NCBI GenBank assembly: GCA_039545315.1
Contig: BCIM01000002.1
Coordinates: forward strand, 89,369 to 153,368
Length of the DNA: 64,000 nt
From: Kondoa malvinella
Lineage: Eukaryota; Basidiomycota; Agaricostilbomycetes; Agaricostilbales; Kondoaceae
Direction: 5' to 3'
The notes below the pieces were generated by a model. The model made no database searches and was not told where the DNA came from. It worked only from the letters and a program-made list of their open reading frames with translations. Below, piece after piece: positions 35,658 through 45,787 of the stretch (the first letter of the stretch is position 1; each line of letters starts with the position of its first letter). The translations under genes were made by a program, and so were the position numbers.

Positions 35658-37553
35658 ATGAGCAAAGCAGAAGACGACTTGTACGGCGATTTGTGTGCGT
35701 TAGATGTAGCAAATCTTGCCTTTTCATGTTTTGGGAATTGACTTGCGAATATCACCTACACCCGCAGACGGTGGAGCTGAAGATGAAGTAGACACAACAC
35801 CTGCAACTTCGACGCTGTCTGTGCCGGCGCCTGCTGCTGCCTCGGCGTCGCCTGTTCCAGCTGATAGGGACGCACAACAAGATGAATCTCGAGGCTATGG
35901 AGGTCCTTCTTCCGCTTCTGCTTATGCTGCTCCTATTCAGTCTATTCCTACATGGGAAGATGGCCGAACAGGCGAGCCCTCGTACTCGCAACCTCAGTCC
36001 AATTATGCGCAACCTTCCTCTCGAGGCGGCTATGGTCAACAAGGCGGTGGTCGAGGCGGCTACAGCGGAGGAGGCCGTAGTCATGGAGGAGCAGAAGATG
36101 GGCAAGTCGATTTCCTTCGTATATCGTACATCTCATAGCTATCTTTCCGCGCATACTTCTTTGGCTGTAGCATATGCTTTTGCAGTCTTTCTGTTTGCTA
36201 TTTCTAGCAGTGTAGTACTATTTCACTATATAGATCTAGAGTGTGCTAATATTGCTGTAACCTTTTCTCTTCTTTATATACATACAATTTGCATCAATGC
36301 ATTTCTCGATACTTATCATGTCCAACGACTGTTTCACAACTACACAGCAAGATGTTCATTGGCGGTCTCAATTGGGATACAGACGATGGTAACATATATC
36401 TGTGCTAAGCGAAGATACGGCATTAACGTGTTTTGCATCAGACGGTCTGGCAAACTACTTTGAGCAGTTTGGTCACGTAACGGAATGTACCATCATGCGA
36501 GACCCGTCAAGTGGTCGTTCTCGTGGTTTCGCTTTCCTTACTTTCCAAGATCCGGCTGCTGTGAATGCAGTCATGGTGCGAGAGCATTTCTTGGACGGAA
36601 AGACAGTAAGCATCCGATCTGCTTGCCAATGCACAAGCTAATAAAAAGTAGATTGACCCGAAACGAGCTATTCCCAAGAAGGAAGACATGCGAACCAACA
36701 AGCTCTTTGTTCGATCTATTCCCCTTACCGTGACTCAGCAAATGTTCCAGCAGCATTTCCAACAATATGGTCCTTTGTCAGACTGTACCCTCATGATGGA
36801 CAGAGACACCAATCAACATCGAGGCTTCGGTTTCGTTACTTATAAAGGTGAAGAATGTACGGATAAAGCTATCAACGCTGGACCGCATTACCTTGGCGAT
36901 CAGCAGGTGCATTATTCGTAGCTTTGAATCGTGTGTAGCTGAGAGATCTGCAGGTCGAAGTCAAGAAGTCTGCCCCTCGTCCAGACAGAGATGGCGGGGG
37001 TCGAGGCGGATATGAGTCCGGCGGAAGGGGCGGATATAACAGCAGCAGGGGAGGAGGTCGAGGCGGCTATTCAGCAGCTCCAGCGGCCGCCGCAAACCCA
37101 ATGGCAGCGTTCGGCATGGGCGGAGCTGGATTTGACCCAAACGCTATGGCTGAATACTTCAAACAAGCTGGATGGGCTAATTGGAACCCTATGATGATGA
37201 TGAATCCTGGTATGATGGGTCAAATGGGTGCTGGCGGAATGGGCATGGGTATGGGTCAGATGTATGTTTCAGCTTTGCGAGTCTTGCATTCGCTCACTTT
37301 CATGGTCAGGCCAATGGGCGCATATGGTGCTATGCCAGGGCAATCAGGAGACGACCAAGGCAGCAGCGGATCAGGTGGTTATCGTGGTAGAGGACGTGGA
37401 CGAGGCGGTCACAACCCATTCGGTCTACCTGTGAGTTGATCTACCTTTTTGCAATTTCTTCTCCACTGACTTATAATGCAGCAAAATGAGGAAGGAGGCG
37501 CAGGTCCGGTAAGATCGTCGGGACGAGGGAGGTCAAACTACCAGCCGTACTAG
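35658..37553 (+). CDS. Tandem-RRM RNA-binding protein, Hrp1/Nab4-like
   Basis: This nuclear hnRNP-type protein probably binds pre-mRNA. An acidic N terminus and a Gly/Tyr/Ser-rich segment precede two RRMs. RRM1 has RNP2 'MFIGGL' and RNP1 'RGFAFLTF'. RRM2 has RNP2 'LFVRSI' and RNP1 'RGFGFVTY'. RGG repeats follow ('GGRGGYESGGRGGY', 'RGRGRGRGG'), then a Met/Gly-rich stretch ('AGGMGMGMGQM') and the end 'GRGRSNYQPY'. The order fits yeast Hrp1 (cleavage factor IB) and related Musashi/DAZAP-like proteins. The linker to RRM1 is interrupted by a 246-nt intron with a GC donor. Other introns start at about 35693, 36389, 36604, 36905, 37260 and 37430. Confidence 0.88.
36102..36347 (+). other. Long GC-AG intron in the Hrp1-like gene
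   Basis: The donor is GG|GCAAGT, the classic form for GC-AG introns, and the acceptor is CTACACAG. At 246 nt it is about four times longer than other introns in the window and is AT-rich with many T runs. Splicing gives Glu-Asp-Gly-Lys-Met-Phe-Ile-Gly-Gly, the expected lead into RRM1. Confidence 0.7.
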
Positions 37554-37608
37554 ATGTGATTCGTTCCGTGTGCAGTGCCAAAAGATATAACATGTATTTG
37601 CTTTACAA

Positions 37609-40371
37609 TCAGCCCCATCGCCTCATCTTTCCCATTTGCAGCAGTATACGATCCCCGTCTCCACTTGCATCTTGCATACATCGCCTTCCTTCTGCATCGG
37701 ACATTTCTGATACCTCTTTCCACCTCTCCAAATCCTCGCTTTCCACATCCAGCGCTTTTGCTACGTTGGAAATATGCGCGAGATCTGACGCGAGTTGTGC
37801 CGACCCATGCGAGGTCAGTGATTGAATTGCTGGTAGAGCAGTGCCGGTCAGATGAGCCAAGACCGTCAAGGTGAGAGATGACAGCCAGGCAGAAATGACG
37901 GCTTCTGCCGAGAGCGGTTCGGGCTTGAGTACCTTGCTTGCAGTACTTGCGGACAGAGACTCGGAGTCCGGAGTGCTGCCGTATGAAGACTGTCGTCTGA
38001 CATGCACAGAAGGCGTAGCAGCTGCTTGCATAGCTTGATAGTAAGCAGGATCTACGAAAGGTAAAGTCTCGAGCGAGACAGACAGAGCGTCGTCGTCGGC
38101 ATAGACTTCGAACAAGCTAGGTAGATTGAAGAGACCTTCTCCTAAGCGAGAGATAATTTCTGTGGGCGAAAGAGAGAAGGTTGGCATGTTCAGGTCAAAG
38201 GCGCTCTTTGCTTCTGGTCGAGAGTCTGTTGTAGCGGCCCATGCTGATAGCGAGGCGTAGGAAGACAGACTGGCTATTAGAGGTCGAAGGATAGTCTGGT
38301 GGACCAGATTCTGACATGACTTGGCTAACTCAGTCGAAGCACCGAACGTAACATGACATAGCGGCTGTTGTTGACTTGCATCATTTGCTTGATCCAGAAG
38401 AGCAGTCAACTCGGTCGAGAACAAGGTAGACTGACGCAAGAGGCTAATAGCGCCATTTGTAGTACCAGGCACGACGGGTCGAGCAGCCTTGATCGCTTGA
38501 GAATGAATTGCCATACGAGCTTTCAGCTTTTCTTCGAACGCAGCTAAGCGAGTAGCGAATTGCCGACATATGCTAAGCAGCTTGAGGCCAAGTTGAAACA
38601 GGTTCCAGTCTTCAGTCGAATAATCCAGGCCATCTAGGTCGACCTCTTTTGCACTCTTCCCCCTGCCATCGCCTGAAAGATCCTTCTGCTTCCGACTTAG
38701 TCTGTCCAAATGCCCAATCTGTTGCTTCAGATGTGCAGAGAGACATTCATCGACCGCTTGAACGCATTGTACCCATCCGTAACCATGCGTGAATGCCGCA
38801 TTCCGAACCATCGCTTCTTCGCACGCCGCAAACACATGTTGAATCTCGTCCCAGAAGACTCGCATCTGTTGACCGCTCGCACCACTCTCCAACAGACCAG
38901 GCAATACTCCTTCACCATGCATCAAAGCCGACAAGAACCTCGACTCCAAGGCTAGGTATTCGACTTGCCAATCCAAGAAGGGCTCAAACAAGGCAACCTC
39001 CCAACTTTTCGCCATTTCCATTGCTTCGCCAGTATCGCTTTCGGAAATGTCACCCAATGTCCCTATTCCGCTCAAACTAGGTGAATGAGCAGACAAGCGT
39101 CGAGACATTCTTTTCGACATTCGCTTTTCTCGGGCCGATGTAGGTGTGTTGACCGACGGCGACTGTGCTGGTGAAATGGAAGCGGAAGGGTCTATCAGTC
39201 GGGCCATGATGCTTTCTACGCGAAGGGCGAAATCTTCTGTTGCATGATATAGGGTGATGAGCTCATTCAGCGTTGATGGACCGTGCACATCGGCGCATTC
39301 AGTTAGGCGTTGCGACAAAGAAGGTGTTAGAGCATCCAGGGTCGACGATAGGAAGGAGGACAAGGTTGGAAGTGGATTAGGGAAGATGGACGAGACATAA
39401 GATCGTTCTTCCTCTAGTACGAGTCGAAGATCATCATAGAAGCCGGGCAGAAAAGCGGAGAATGGTTGAGCTGGAAGCGAATTGGGAGCTATCGATGGCG
39501 ATGATGTGGGTATGCAATCTGATAGATTCGCTGATGACCAAGCATTGACCAGCGGTGCTCTCCTCGATCCATAGTAGTAATTTCGAAATTCGGCCTCCCT
39601 CTGGATCTGACCAAACAAGCTAAAGTAGGACTTGCAAGCTTTCACATCGCGAGAGCTGATCGCCGACACTAGAGAGGTGCTCAGACTAGCTTCGAGCGAG
39701 TTTTGTAGGCTGATCATGAGCGCTCTTCGAGCTTCATATTCAGGCGTGTTCTGGAAGACGACCATGCTTTTGGCCGCTTCGGCTAGTCGATCTGCAGCTT
39801 TGCCATAGGCTTGCTCAGTGATAAGCGCAGTGACTTCCGAGTCTAGCGTGCTCCATGATTCCGCTTCGCGCAATACATCTCTTGAGGCTTCCATGCGACC
39901 TTTTACCATATCCAAGACGCGCAACCTTTCCATCACTTGATAGGTATTTGGATCCATCGGTCCAAGGACGCCGTTGGATGCGGGCTGAGAAGCATCATTG
40001 GGTAAAGCAGAAGATCGTTTTCGAATGCCGTCCAGGGTGAACCGAAGCAACAAGGCGTGTTCTCGCATGAGTTGCAAGTCAAAGGAGAGACGGGGTACAG
40101 AGCGAGAGATGTCATCGATAGCTCTGTCCACTTGAGAGGAAGTTTCGGCGCAAGCAGAGTCCAATTGAGCGAGCAAACGAGATAATTTGGTGTCGAGCTC
40201 TGCAAGCGACAAGAGCGAGTCTGGTTGATCTGCAGCTTCTTCGTATGAGGACCCAGTGAGAACATCGTTCAGCCATGCGACTTCGTCTTCGTACGCGTCC
40301 AATGCAATCAAATCAAGGTCTGCTGCTGGCGTCGAAGATGGAAAGAATGGATTCTCTGGCTCTTTTGCCAT
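37609..40371 (-). CDS. COG7: Conserved oligomeric Golgi complex subunit 7
   Basis: COG7 is part of lobe B of the COG tether, which captures retrograde vesicles at the Golgi. The 920-residue protein comes from a single exon, exceptional in this intron-rich window. The N terminus contains 'YEDEVAWLNDVL', then coiled-coil-like helices ('RLLAQLDSACAETSSQVDRA', 'LQLMREHALLLRFTLDGIRK') and the typical 'LRVLDMVKGRMEASRDVLRE'. 'FRNYYYGSRRAPLVNAWSS' also fits the family. A Ser-rich insert around 'REKRMSKRMSRRLSAHSPS' may be a phosphorylated loop. The C terminus reads 'LLQMGKMRRWG'. The start is ATG 40371. The assignment rests on these patterns and on length. Confidence 0.8.
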   Translation of the reverse strand: MAKEPENPFFPSSTPAADLDLIALDAYEDEVAWLNDVLTGSSYEEAADQPDSLLSLAELDTKLSRLLAQLDSACAETSSQVDRAIDDISRSVPRLSFDLQLMREHALLLRFTLDGIRKRSSALPNDASQPASNGVLGPMDPNTYQVMERLRVLDMVKGRMEASRDVLREAESWSTLDSEVTALITEQAYGKAADRLAEAAKSMVVFQNTPEYEARRALMISLQNSLEASLSTSLVSAISSRDVKACKSYFSLFGQIQREAEFRNYYYGSRRAPLVNAWSSANLSDCIPTSSPSIAPNSLPAQPFSAFLPGFYDDLRLVLEEERSYVSSIFPNPLPTLSSFLSSTLDALTPSLSQRLTECADVHGPSTLNELITLYHATEDFALRVESIMARLIDPSASISPAQSPSVNTPTSAREKRMSKRMSRRLSAHSPSLSGIGTLGDISESDTGEAMEMAKSWEVALFEPFLDWQVEYLALESRFLSALMHGEGVLPGLLESGASGQQMRVFWDEIQHVFAACEEAMVRNAAFTHGYGWVQCVQAVDECLSAHLKQQIGHLDRLSRKQKDLSGDGRGKSAKEVDLDGLDYSTEDWNLFQLGLKLLSICRQFATRLAAFEEKLKARMAIHSQAIKAARPVVPGTTNGAISLLRQSTLFSTELTALLDQANDASQQQPLCHVTFGASTELAKSCQNLVHQTILRPLIASLSSYASLSAWAATTDSRPEAKSAFDLNMPTFSLSPTEIISRLGEGLFNLPSLFEVYADDDALSVSLETLPFVDPAYYQAMQAAATPSVHVRRQSSYGSTPDSESLSASTASKVLKPEPLSAEAVISAWLSSLTLTVLAHLTGTALPAIQSLTSHGSAQLASDLAHISNVAKALDVESEDLERWKEVSEMSDAEGRRCMQDASGDGDRILLQMGKMRRWG

Positions 40372-40785
40372 CTGTAGACACGGTGCTCAGCAAGAGCAGC
40401 GGCTTGTGGTGTGCGTCTCTCACATTCCGTTTCGTCGCTTGTGCTCGTTCGCGCGAAAGAAGTGTCATGTAATCATCCGAACTGGACAGCAGCACAATGT
40501 TTCGCTATTGTCTATGTACATTTTATGCTCTAGATCTAGCCATTCATGCAGTCCCAGTCTGACTCTTCTTTCAATCGATTTACTTGGAAGAAAAGCTTTA
40601 TTGCACTTTCGCACGGATAGAGATAGTGATTTAACATTGGAATTTCAGTGCTAGTGCCCACTATATCGCTATCATACGATGTCTCGGTCCACTGCTGTTT
40701 TCGACTACTTCAGTTGCGAGCATGAAACTCCGCAATGCCGCAGGCATAGCAATTGACAATATGGCACGACGAGGAGATGGCACGA

Positions 40786-42859
40786 CTAAAGATAGTCGTC
40801 GTTCTCTTCAGCTTCGGATACATCATCTTGACTGCAGCTGATCGCGCCAATTGAGTCAAGCTGATCTCTTTCGAATTCCATTCCATCGTCAAAGAGCAGT
40901 TCGTACTGTTGCGGTAAATCAATCGCAGCAGTAAAGCCCATGGTCTTCAAAGTGGGCTGTTTCTTCCTCAATGCGACACCTAAAGCATTGAGAACAGGCG
41001 CGACAGTTCGACCAAAGTTTCGCGTGTCACTGACGCATTTGAAAGCCATATTGACTCGACCAGACGAGACGTAAATAGCGGTCGGTGTGGCAGGAATGCG
41101 GAAGAAGTCGTCCAGTGGTATTTCAGCAGGGTCATCTTCTGGGTATTGTGCAAACATGTTGAGACCCAGGGTTTCTTGACGAGCGTTGACCGTGTGAAGG
41201 TAAGGCTTGACGATAGCTCGAGTCGCGCCAAACAAAACGCCAATAGGAGGGCCAAGCTTGTACCAATTGATGGTGCTAGAAAGCCCGAGAATGTCATGGG
41301 CGTCATCTACTCTGTTGAAGTCGATGTCATTGTTCGCGTAGAAACACGTAGGGTCAGTACCTGCGTTAGAGCTCAGCTGCGAGGTCTTCAAGGAAGGGCA
41401 AACTCACCACAAAAAGCAGAGAATTTCTGCACAAATTCGGCAGTATCGAATCTTCGAGCCGCGTCATCTGAAGTAGATGCAAAGTCGTAAAGATGGATGT
41501 TCTTCGTTGAAGGACTATAGTCGTCGCCCTTCTCGATTGGCTTTTGCATGATAAAGCTATTGACCAACTGAACTCGTTCCTGTGCCTGTCAGGATCAGGT
41601 ACAGTTGCCGAGCCAAAGTAACTGTCAGACCTTGGACCTGCGCAGTTTAACCCCTACCAGGCAATCCATCTCGCCAAACTTGCCTTGCTTACCACCACTG
41701 CAAGCCATGCCTTCTGTGTCTACAAGGTTGATTGGACCACCTGCTTCCCATACTTCACTCAATTCCCGCAGAATCGGATATCGCTGGACCAGGTCTACGA
41801 ATTTCGCAGTCGAGCAATTTGACAAGGCCATGATAATTGTTTCGGGATTTCGCTCGACCGGTCGTTCGAAGACAGCATATTCGATCTGGTTTGGTTTCAA
41901 CAACTCCATCACGTGTCGAGCACCAACGTTGTCACTCACCTTTCCGCCTTGACGTTGTGCTCTCAGAGCGCATAATCGGCGGTAAAGAGGAGATTTCTCA
42001 AGCTTGTAAGTGTGCTTAGCAGCTTCGGTAGGAAACTCTTCTGGTCGATCAGCAATATGCTGCTCGACAATACGGAGAGCTTCTTTAGCGCGCTTTTCCT
42101 ATGGAAGGTCATGAATCAATTCCTGGCTACATCATGGAGAAGAGCGAAGATGAGAACTCACAGGCTCACCGCGCCAAGTCCAAGCGGGCTTTTCAGCCAT
42201 AGCATCAGCTCTAGCTTGCGCGCTTGATGCTGATCCTGCATTGCGAAGAATCTCGACTTTTAGAGCCGCCAGATCTTGTACAGCTCGACCTTGCCAAAGG
42301 CGAGCACTCTCTACAGTTCGTGTCGAATTCTGCCAATGATCAACGTGAGCAGACTTCTTCGGTTGCATGAAGTACACTCACTTTCGCATCAGATTTCAAG
42401 GCAGCAAGCACTTCGTCTTCCTTGACTTGAATCTGCTTCAAAGCCTGTTCGTAGCGCCTTTGATGACCTGGCGAAGCCTTCTGTTATGCATCTCAGTGAA
42501 CAGGCTATGGGGTGCGACAAGAGACGCACCTTCAAAGCCTCATCGAACTGGTCTTGCTCCTTCTTCGCTGCTCTCGCTGCAAGTTGGCTGGCAGACTGCT
42601 TCGCATCAGTATCGCTGTTTAACATCGGAGTGAACGTACTTCAACAACGCGAGAAGGGCCAGGAGCGCCTAATGGTCCATTCGAGGTCGTGGCTGCTTCT
42701 TGACGCTTCGAGTCTTTCATTTTCTTATCTGCTTTGCAGAACACATGTCAGGTGAAATCGCGCTTGACATAAAGGAAGAGGACTCTGTTTCCTCGCCAGA
42801 GCTTTGTCCAAATCGTTGTTAGCCTCTCTGGCTCGCTTCTCTGGGATGTTGTTCGTCAT
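40786..42859 (-). CDS. Hypothetical protein with helical N terminus
   Basis: I do not recognise the family. The spliced product (about 560 residues) starts 'MTNNIPEKRAREANNDLDKA' and has a charged, helix-rich N-terminal third ('QLAARAAKKEQDQFDEAL', 'QVKEDEVLAALKSDAK'). A globular-looking part follows ('ARHVMELLKPNQIEYAVFER', 'NPETIIMALSNCSTAKF', 'GGPINLVDTEGMACSGGKQG', 'WYKLGPPIGVLFGATRAIV', 'TPTAIYVSSGRVNMAFKC'), and the tail is acidic ('EAEENDDYL'). Introns lie near 42728-42795, 42630-42650, 42482-42530, 42334-42380, 42100-42160, 41588-41630 and 41359-41405. Its start codon is 71 bp from that of the plus-strand gene at 42931, so the two share a promoter region. Confidence 0.5.
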
Positions 42860-42930
42860 CGCTGTTTGAGTGAACCAGAAGGACGCTCGTTTCAAAGCTT
42901 CTTGGTCTTTAACCTCGACTTCCTACTACA

Positions 42931-44387
42931 ATGGCTCAAGCTGGTTTCAACTACGGTCAAGCTGTCCTTAGACCACTTACGGTGAGTGCTGTACCGCTGC
43001 TTCTTCTTTCCTCGCCTAAAATGAGGGTTTCATGCAAAAGGGTGCTCTGTTGATTGGCGATCTTTTTGGACCAGAAGAAGCTAATTCTCCCAATGCCTGG
43101 CTCGATGTGATGAAGATCGTCACTGCTGAGTTCGTCTATCACCCGTCTGGACTGTGAGTCGGTTTTTGCTTTTGTCTCGCATTGATGACGCGTTATCTGC
43201 AGACTCTGTCTGACCGACATTCTGGAATACATCCGTATCAACCCTGCTTTCGCTGACTCTTGGCAACGCTTTCATCGCATGCACGACACAGACAATAAGA
43301 AAAATAAAGTTCTTCTCCAACACAATGGCAGACCCATGTATGAGGCTGTTCGCATGCTTTCCCAAGGCCTCCCAACCAACCAGATTGCTCTGAAGATGAG
43401 CCCTCTGAGAGGTCATCACGCGGGCTATCATTTCCGTCTCTCGCTTGCTTTCAACGAAACTATTAGGCAATTGCCTACCTCGATCACTCAGTCGCTCGTG
43501 CTCACTTCTACAACTGCAAAGGCTTCTGCGGACGATGTTGAGGGTTTAGCTGCTATTACACATGCTCGCAAACTGAGCTTCGTAAGCGCTCACACTCCTT
43601 GCAGCGCTGGTCTGACTGATCTTCTGTCTATGTCCAATAGAAGGCCTTTAACGTGATCGATTGGTACACTGGAAGCGCCAATCACCCAGATGTCGACCAC
43701 AATTGGTCATTCATCGGACGTTGGAAGGCGGACGCTGTCTTTGGACGAACAAACTTCGACTTTCCCGGGAGCAAAGCAAGCACACTTCGACAACCAAGTG
43801 TAGTGTTGGCAGCTTTTTCTAAAGAAGCGCCAGCTTTGCGACCATTGACCTACATGGAGACTTCGAACTTGATCTTTTCAGCTACCGACGAAACTGTCGT
43901 TCTTTTCCCGAACCCCGATCAGCTGCCATTTGCATTCGCAGAAATTCAACTTGGTAACATTGCTCGGATGATTCACGAGGATACAGTCATTGCCTTAGGT
44001 GTTAAGTGAGTGTTTCCCGCCTTCTCGCCGTCTGTATCTGTTTCTGATAACCGTCAAACACAGAGGACAATTTGCTGAACAACGATTTCACGATCGTATC
44101 GAATGGGTCAGAGCTGGTCAACTGGTTGCCTACTTTGATTTGGCTCGAGCGTGAGGCCCTTTGCCTACTCACAGCTGGCTGTAACTAAGCCGGTTCGTAG
44201 GATTCCTGATCCAACTATCGCCGATCTAGTCAATGCAGGAGTCTCTCAAGACAACGCTCGAGCACTTCGAAGGCTGAAATTTCAATGGGATCTTGGCATC
44301 GCCAATGGTTGGAGCGGAGCAGCTACCTTCCATGAAATCAATCGAGAAATGGCTTTCGGCAGTAGAATCCCTGCAGAATACAAGTAG
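42931..44387 (+). CDS. Hypothetical protein, unrecognised
   Basis: A well-formed spliced gene (about 390 residues) starts at ATG 42931 ('MAQAGFNYGQAVLRPLT') with introns near 42981-43040, 43154-43200, 43580-43640, 44007-44063 and 44153-44200, ending at TAG 44385-44387. Segments such as 'NAWLDVMKIVTAELCLTDIL', 'LLQHNGRPMYEAVRMLSQGL', 'VIDWYTGSANHPDVDHNWSF', 'LIFSATDETVVLFPNPDQLP' and 'GNIARMIHEDTVIALGVKGQ' suggest a folded, soluble protein. I considered the ubiquinone protein COQ4, but the HDxxH...E metal motif is absent. No signal peptide or membrane helix is visible. It diverges from the equally unrecognised gene at 40786-42859. No function can be assigned. Confidence 0.5.
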
Positions 44388-44679
44388 GGTGCAATGCTGC
44401 GCAACTCGGTAATGCTGGGTGTCACGACTGTCTCGGTGCTAAGTTTTGTACATGCAAGAAGAATCGAAAAATGCAATTTTAAAAGTAGACTGGTACAATA
44501 ACGAAGAAAAACGTAGACTAAACTGCCATTCAACCCACTCCAATGACCTTAATGAATGAGAAGATATGGGAAAGATCCGAACACAAAACAGGAAGACATC
44601 GGCAAGACTAGACGACTTGATGATGTCCTGATCTACCATCAGCCGGTACCAAGTAGCTGCAAGGAGAATACATACCCAG

Positions 44680-44989
44680 CTAAAGCCATTGGTGTAGGCT
44701 CGCGTAATCCCATAGACGAGCAGTAAAGATAGACTTGTTCTTCGAGTCTGGGTAGAGAGGAACGTCGTGCCAGAAGGAAATTGGGTTGTCATCCTTCTCT
44801 AACCAGATCCTCCAATCCTGCAGGACAATGTCAGCACGGTTTCGATCAGGGTTCAGCTGAAAGTACCTCGGTATTACGAGCTCCTACTTCTCTTAGACTG
44901 TAACCCTTGTTGTTGTTCCTCACAGCAATAGGCGAGGCCAACAGCAAAGTAGGCAGGAAAGCAAGCGATAGTAGGATAGCGGATTTCAT
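44680..44989 (-). pseudogene. Truncated secreted inorganic pyrophosphatase
   Basis: The gene starts with a clear signal peptide ('MKSAILLSLAFLPTLLLA'). It goes on 'GYSLREVGARNTE', crosses a short intron (GTACTT...CTGCAG, about 44822-44870), and continues 'DWRIWLEKDDNPISFWHDVP' and 'LYPDSKNKSIF'. This is the N-terminal segment of family I soluble pyrophosphatases (YxxRxVGAxNTxxxRxxxEKDGxPxSxxHDxPLY). Straight after that the frame becomes unrelated and stops (TAG at 44680-44682). None of the catalytic strands that should follow, such as EIPRWT and the Asp-rich metal site, is visible downstream. The product of about 85 residues could not be an active pyrophosphatase, though it could still be secreted. 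Confidence 0.65.
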
Positions 44990-45787
44990 AGTGAGCACGA
45001 TAGGTTGAGGACAGAGTTGTCAATTTGCAATGATTGCGAAGCATTCGCGCACGTTCAGGTAGCAGCTTATCACTACCGGCTGCCAAGTAGATGGAAAGAA
45101 GAACGTGCGGCGCTGCATGCGCGCGATAATGCGATGACCAATGGATAAAAACGGGACCAGAGACATACAATTTGCACGCAAAAGCAGCAAGCAGCGCGAG
45201 AGAGACAAGGATGTAAGGAGGAGAGGTTCAATTGCCAAAATAGGCCTTGCAGCGGTAGACTCGCCCATCAAATCAGCAGAGCAGCAAATTGACTGACAGA
45301 CAAGCGAGCCTTGCGCAGAGTACTATGTAGACTTCACGCGAACGAGAGAGCAATTGCCAGTAGCCTGAGGCCGCATTGCCAATGAGTTGGCTGTTTTGGG
45401 GCAAGTGCTCCTTGACGATGAAGGCCCGACTTGTCGCAACTGGAGAGTCGCATAAGCTGCCTGCAGATATCATTATCGCGATTGAATGATACCAATGCTA
45501 TGTTTTGGCCGTGCGAACGAACTCCGATCGCGATGACATTTGGTCCAGCCTGGCGCATCTTCCCAGGCTCAACTGGCTTGTCTGTCTGCTTGTGTGCTGT
45601 GCCTCAATGTGCGCTGCTGTAGACTGTGTATCTTTTACACTTTGTGCTGCTGTGTTGTGATGCTTCTTCGGTCTTCTCGTGATTATTTCATCGCATTGCA
45701 ATTCTTTACGTTGCACTGCCGTGGTCTGCCCTGCTACGAACAGCGACCACCTCTTCTCCTTTTGCTTCCGTTGCGTTATCGCCAGTG
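44990..45787. other. Divergent intergenic stretch, no recognised gene
   Basis: It lies between the truncated pyrophosphatase (minus) and the amidase (plus). Overlapping frames on both strands at 45273-45833 have no family motif. The part near 45560-45780 is T/C-rich on the plus strand, like a fungal promoter. Confidence 0.35.

Noticed and set aside
38710..40265. Several plus-strand and alternate-frame ORFs over COG7
   Set aside because: They are shadows of a continuous 920-codon frame on the minus strand and have no family motifs of their own.
42931..44387. Possible COQ4 (ubiquinone biosynthesis) identity
   Set aside because: Some helices look similar, but the HDxxH...E zinc motif that defines COQ4 is missing and the overall layout differs.
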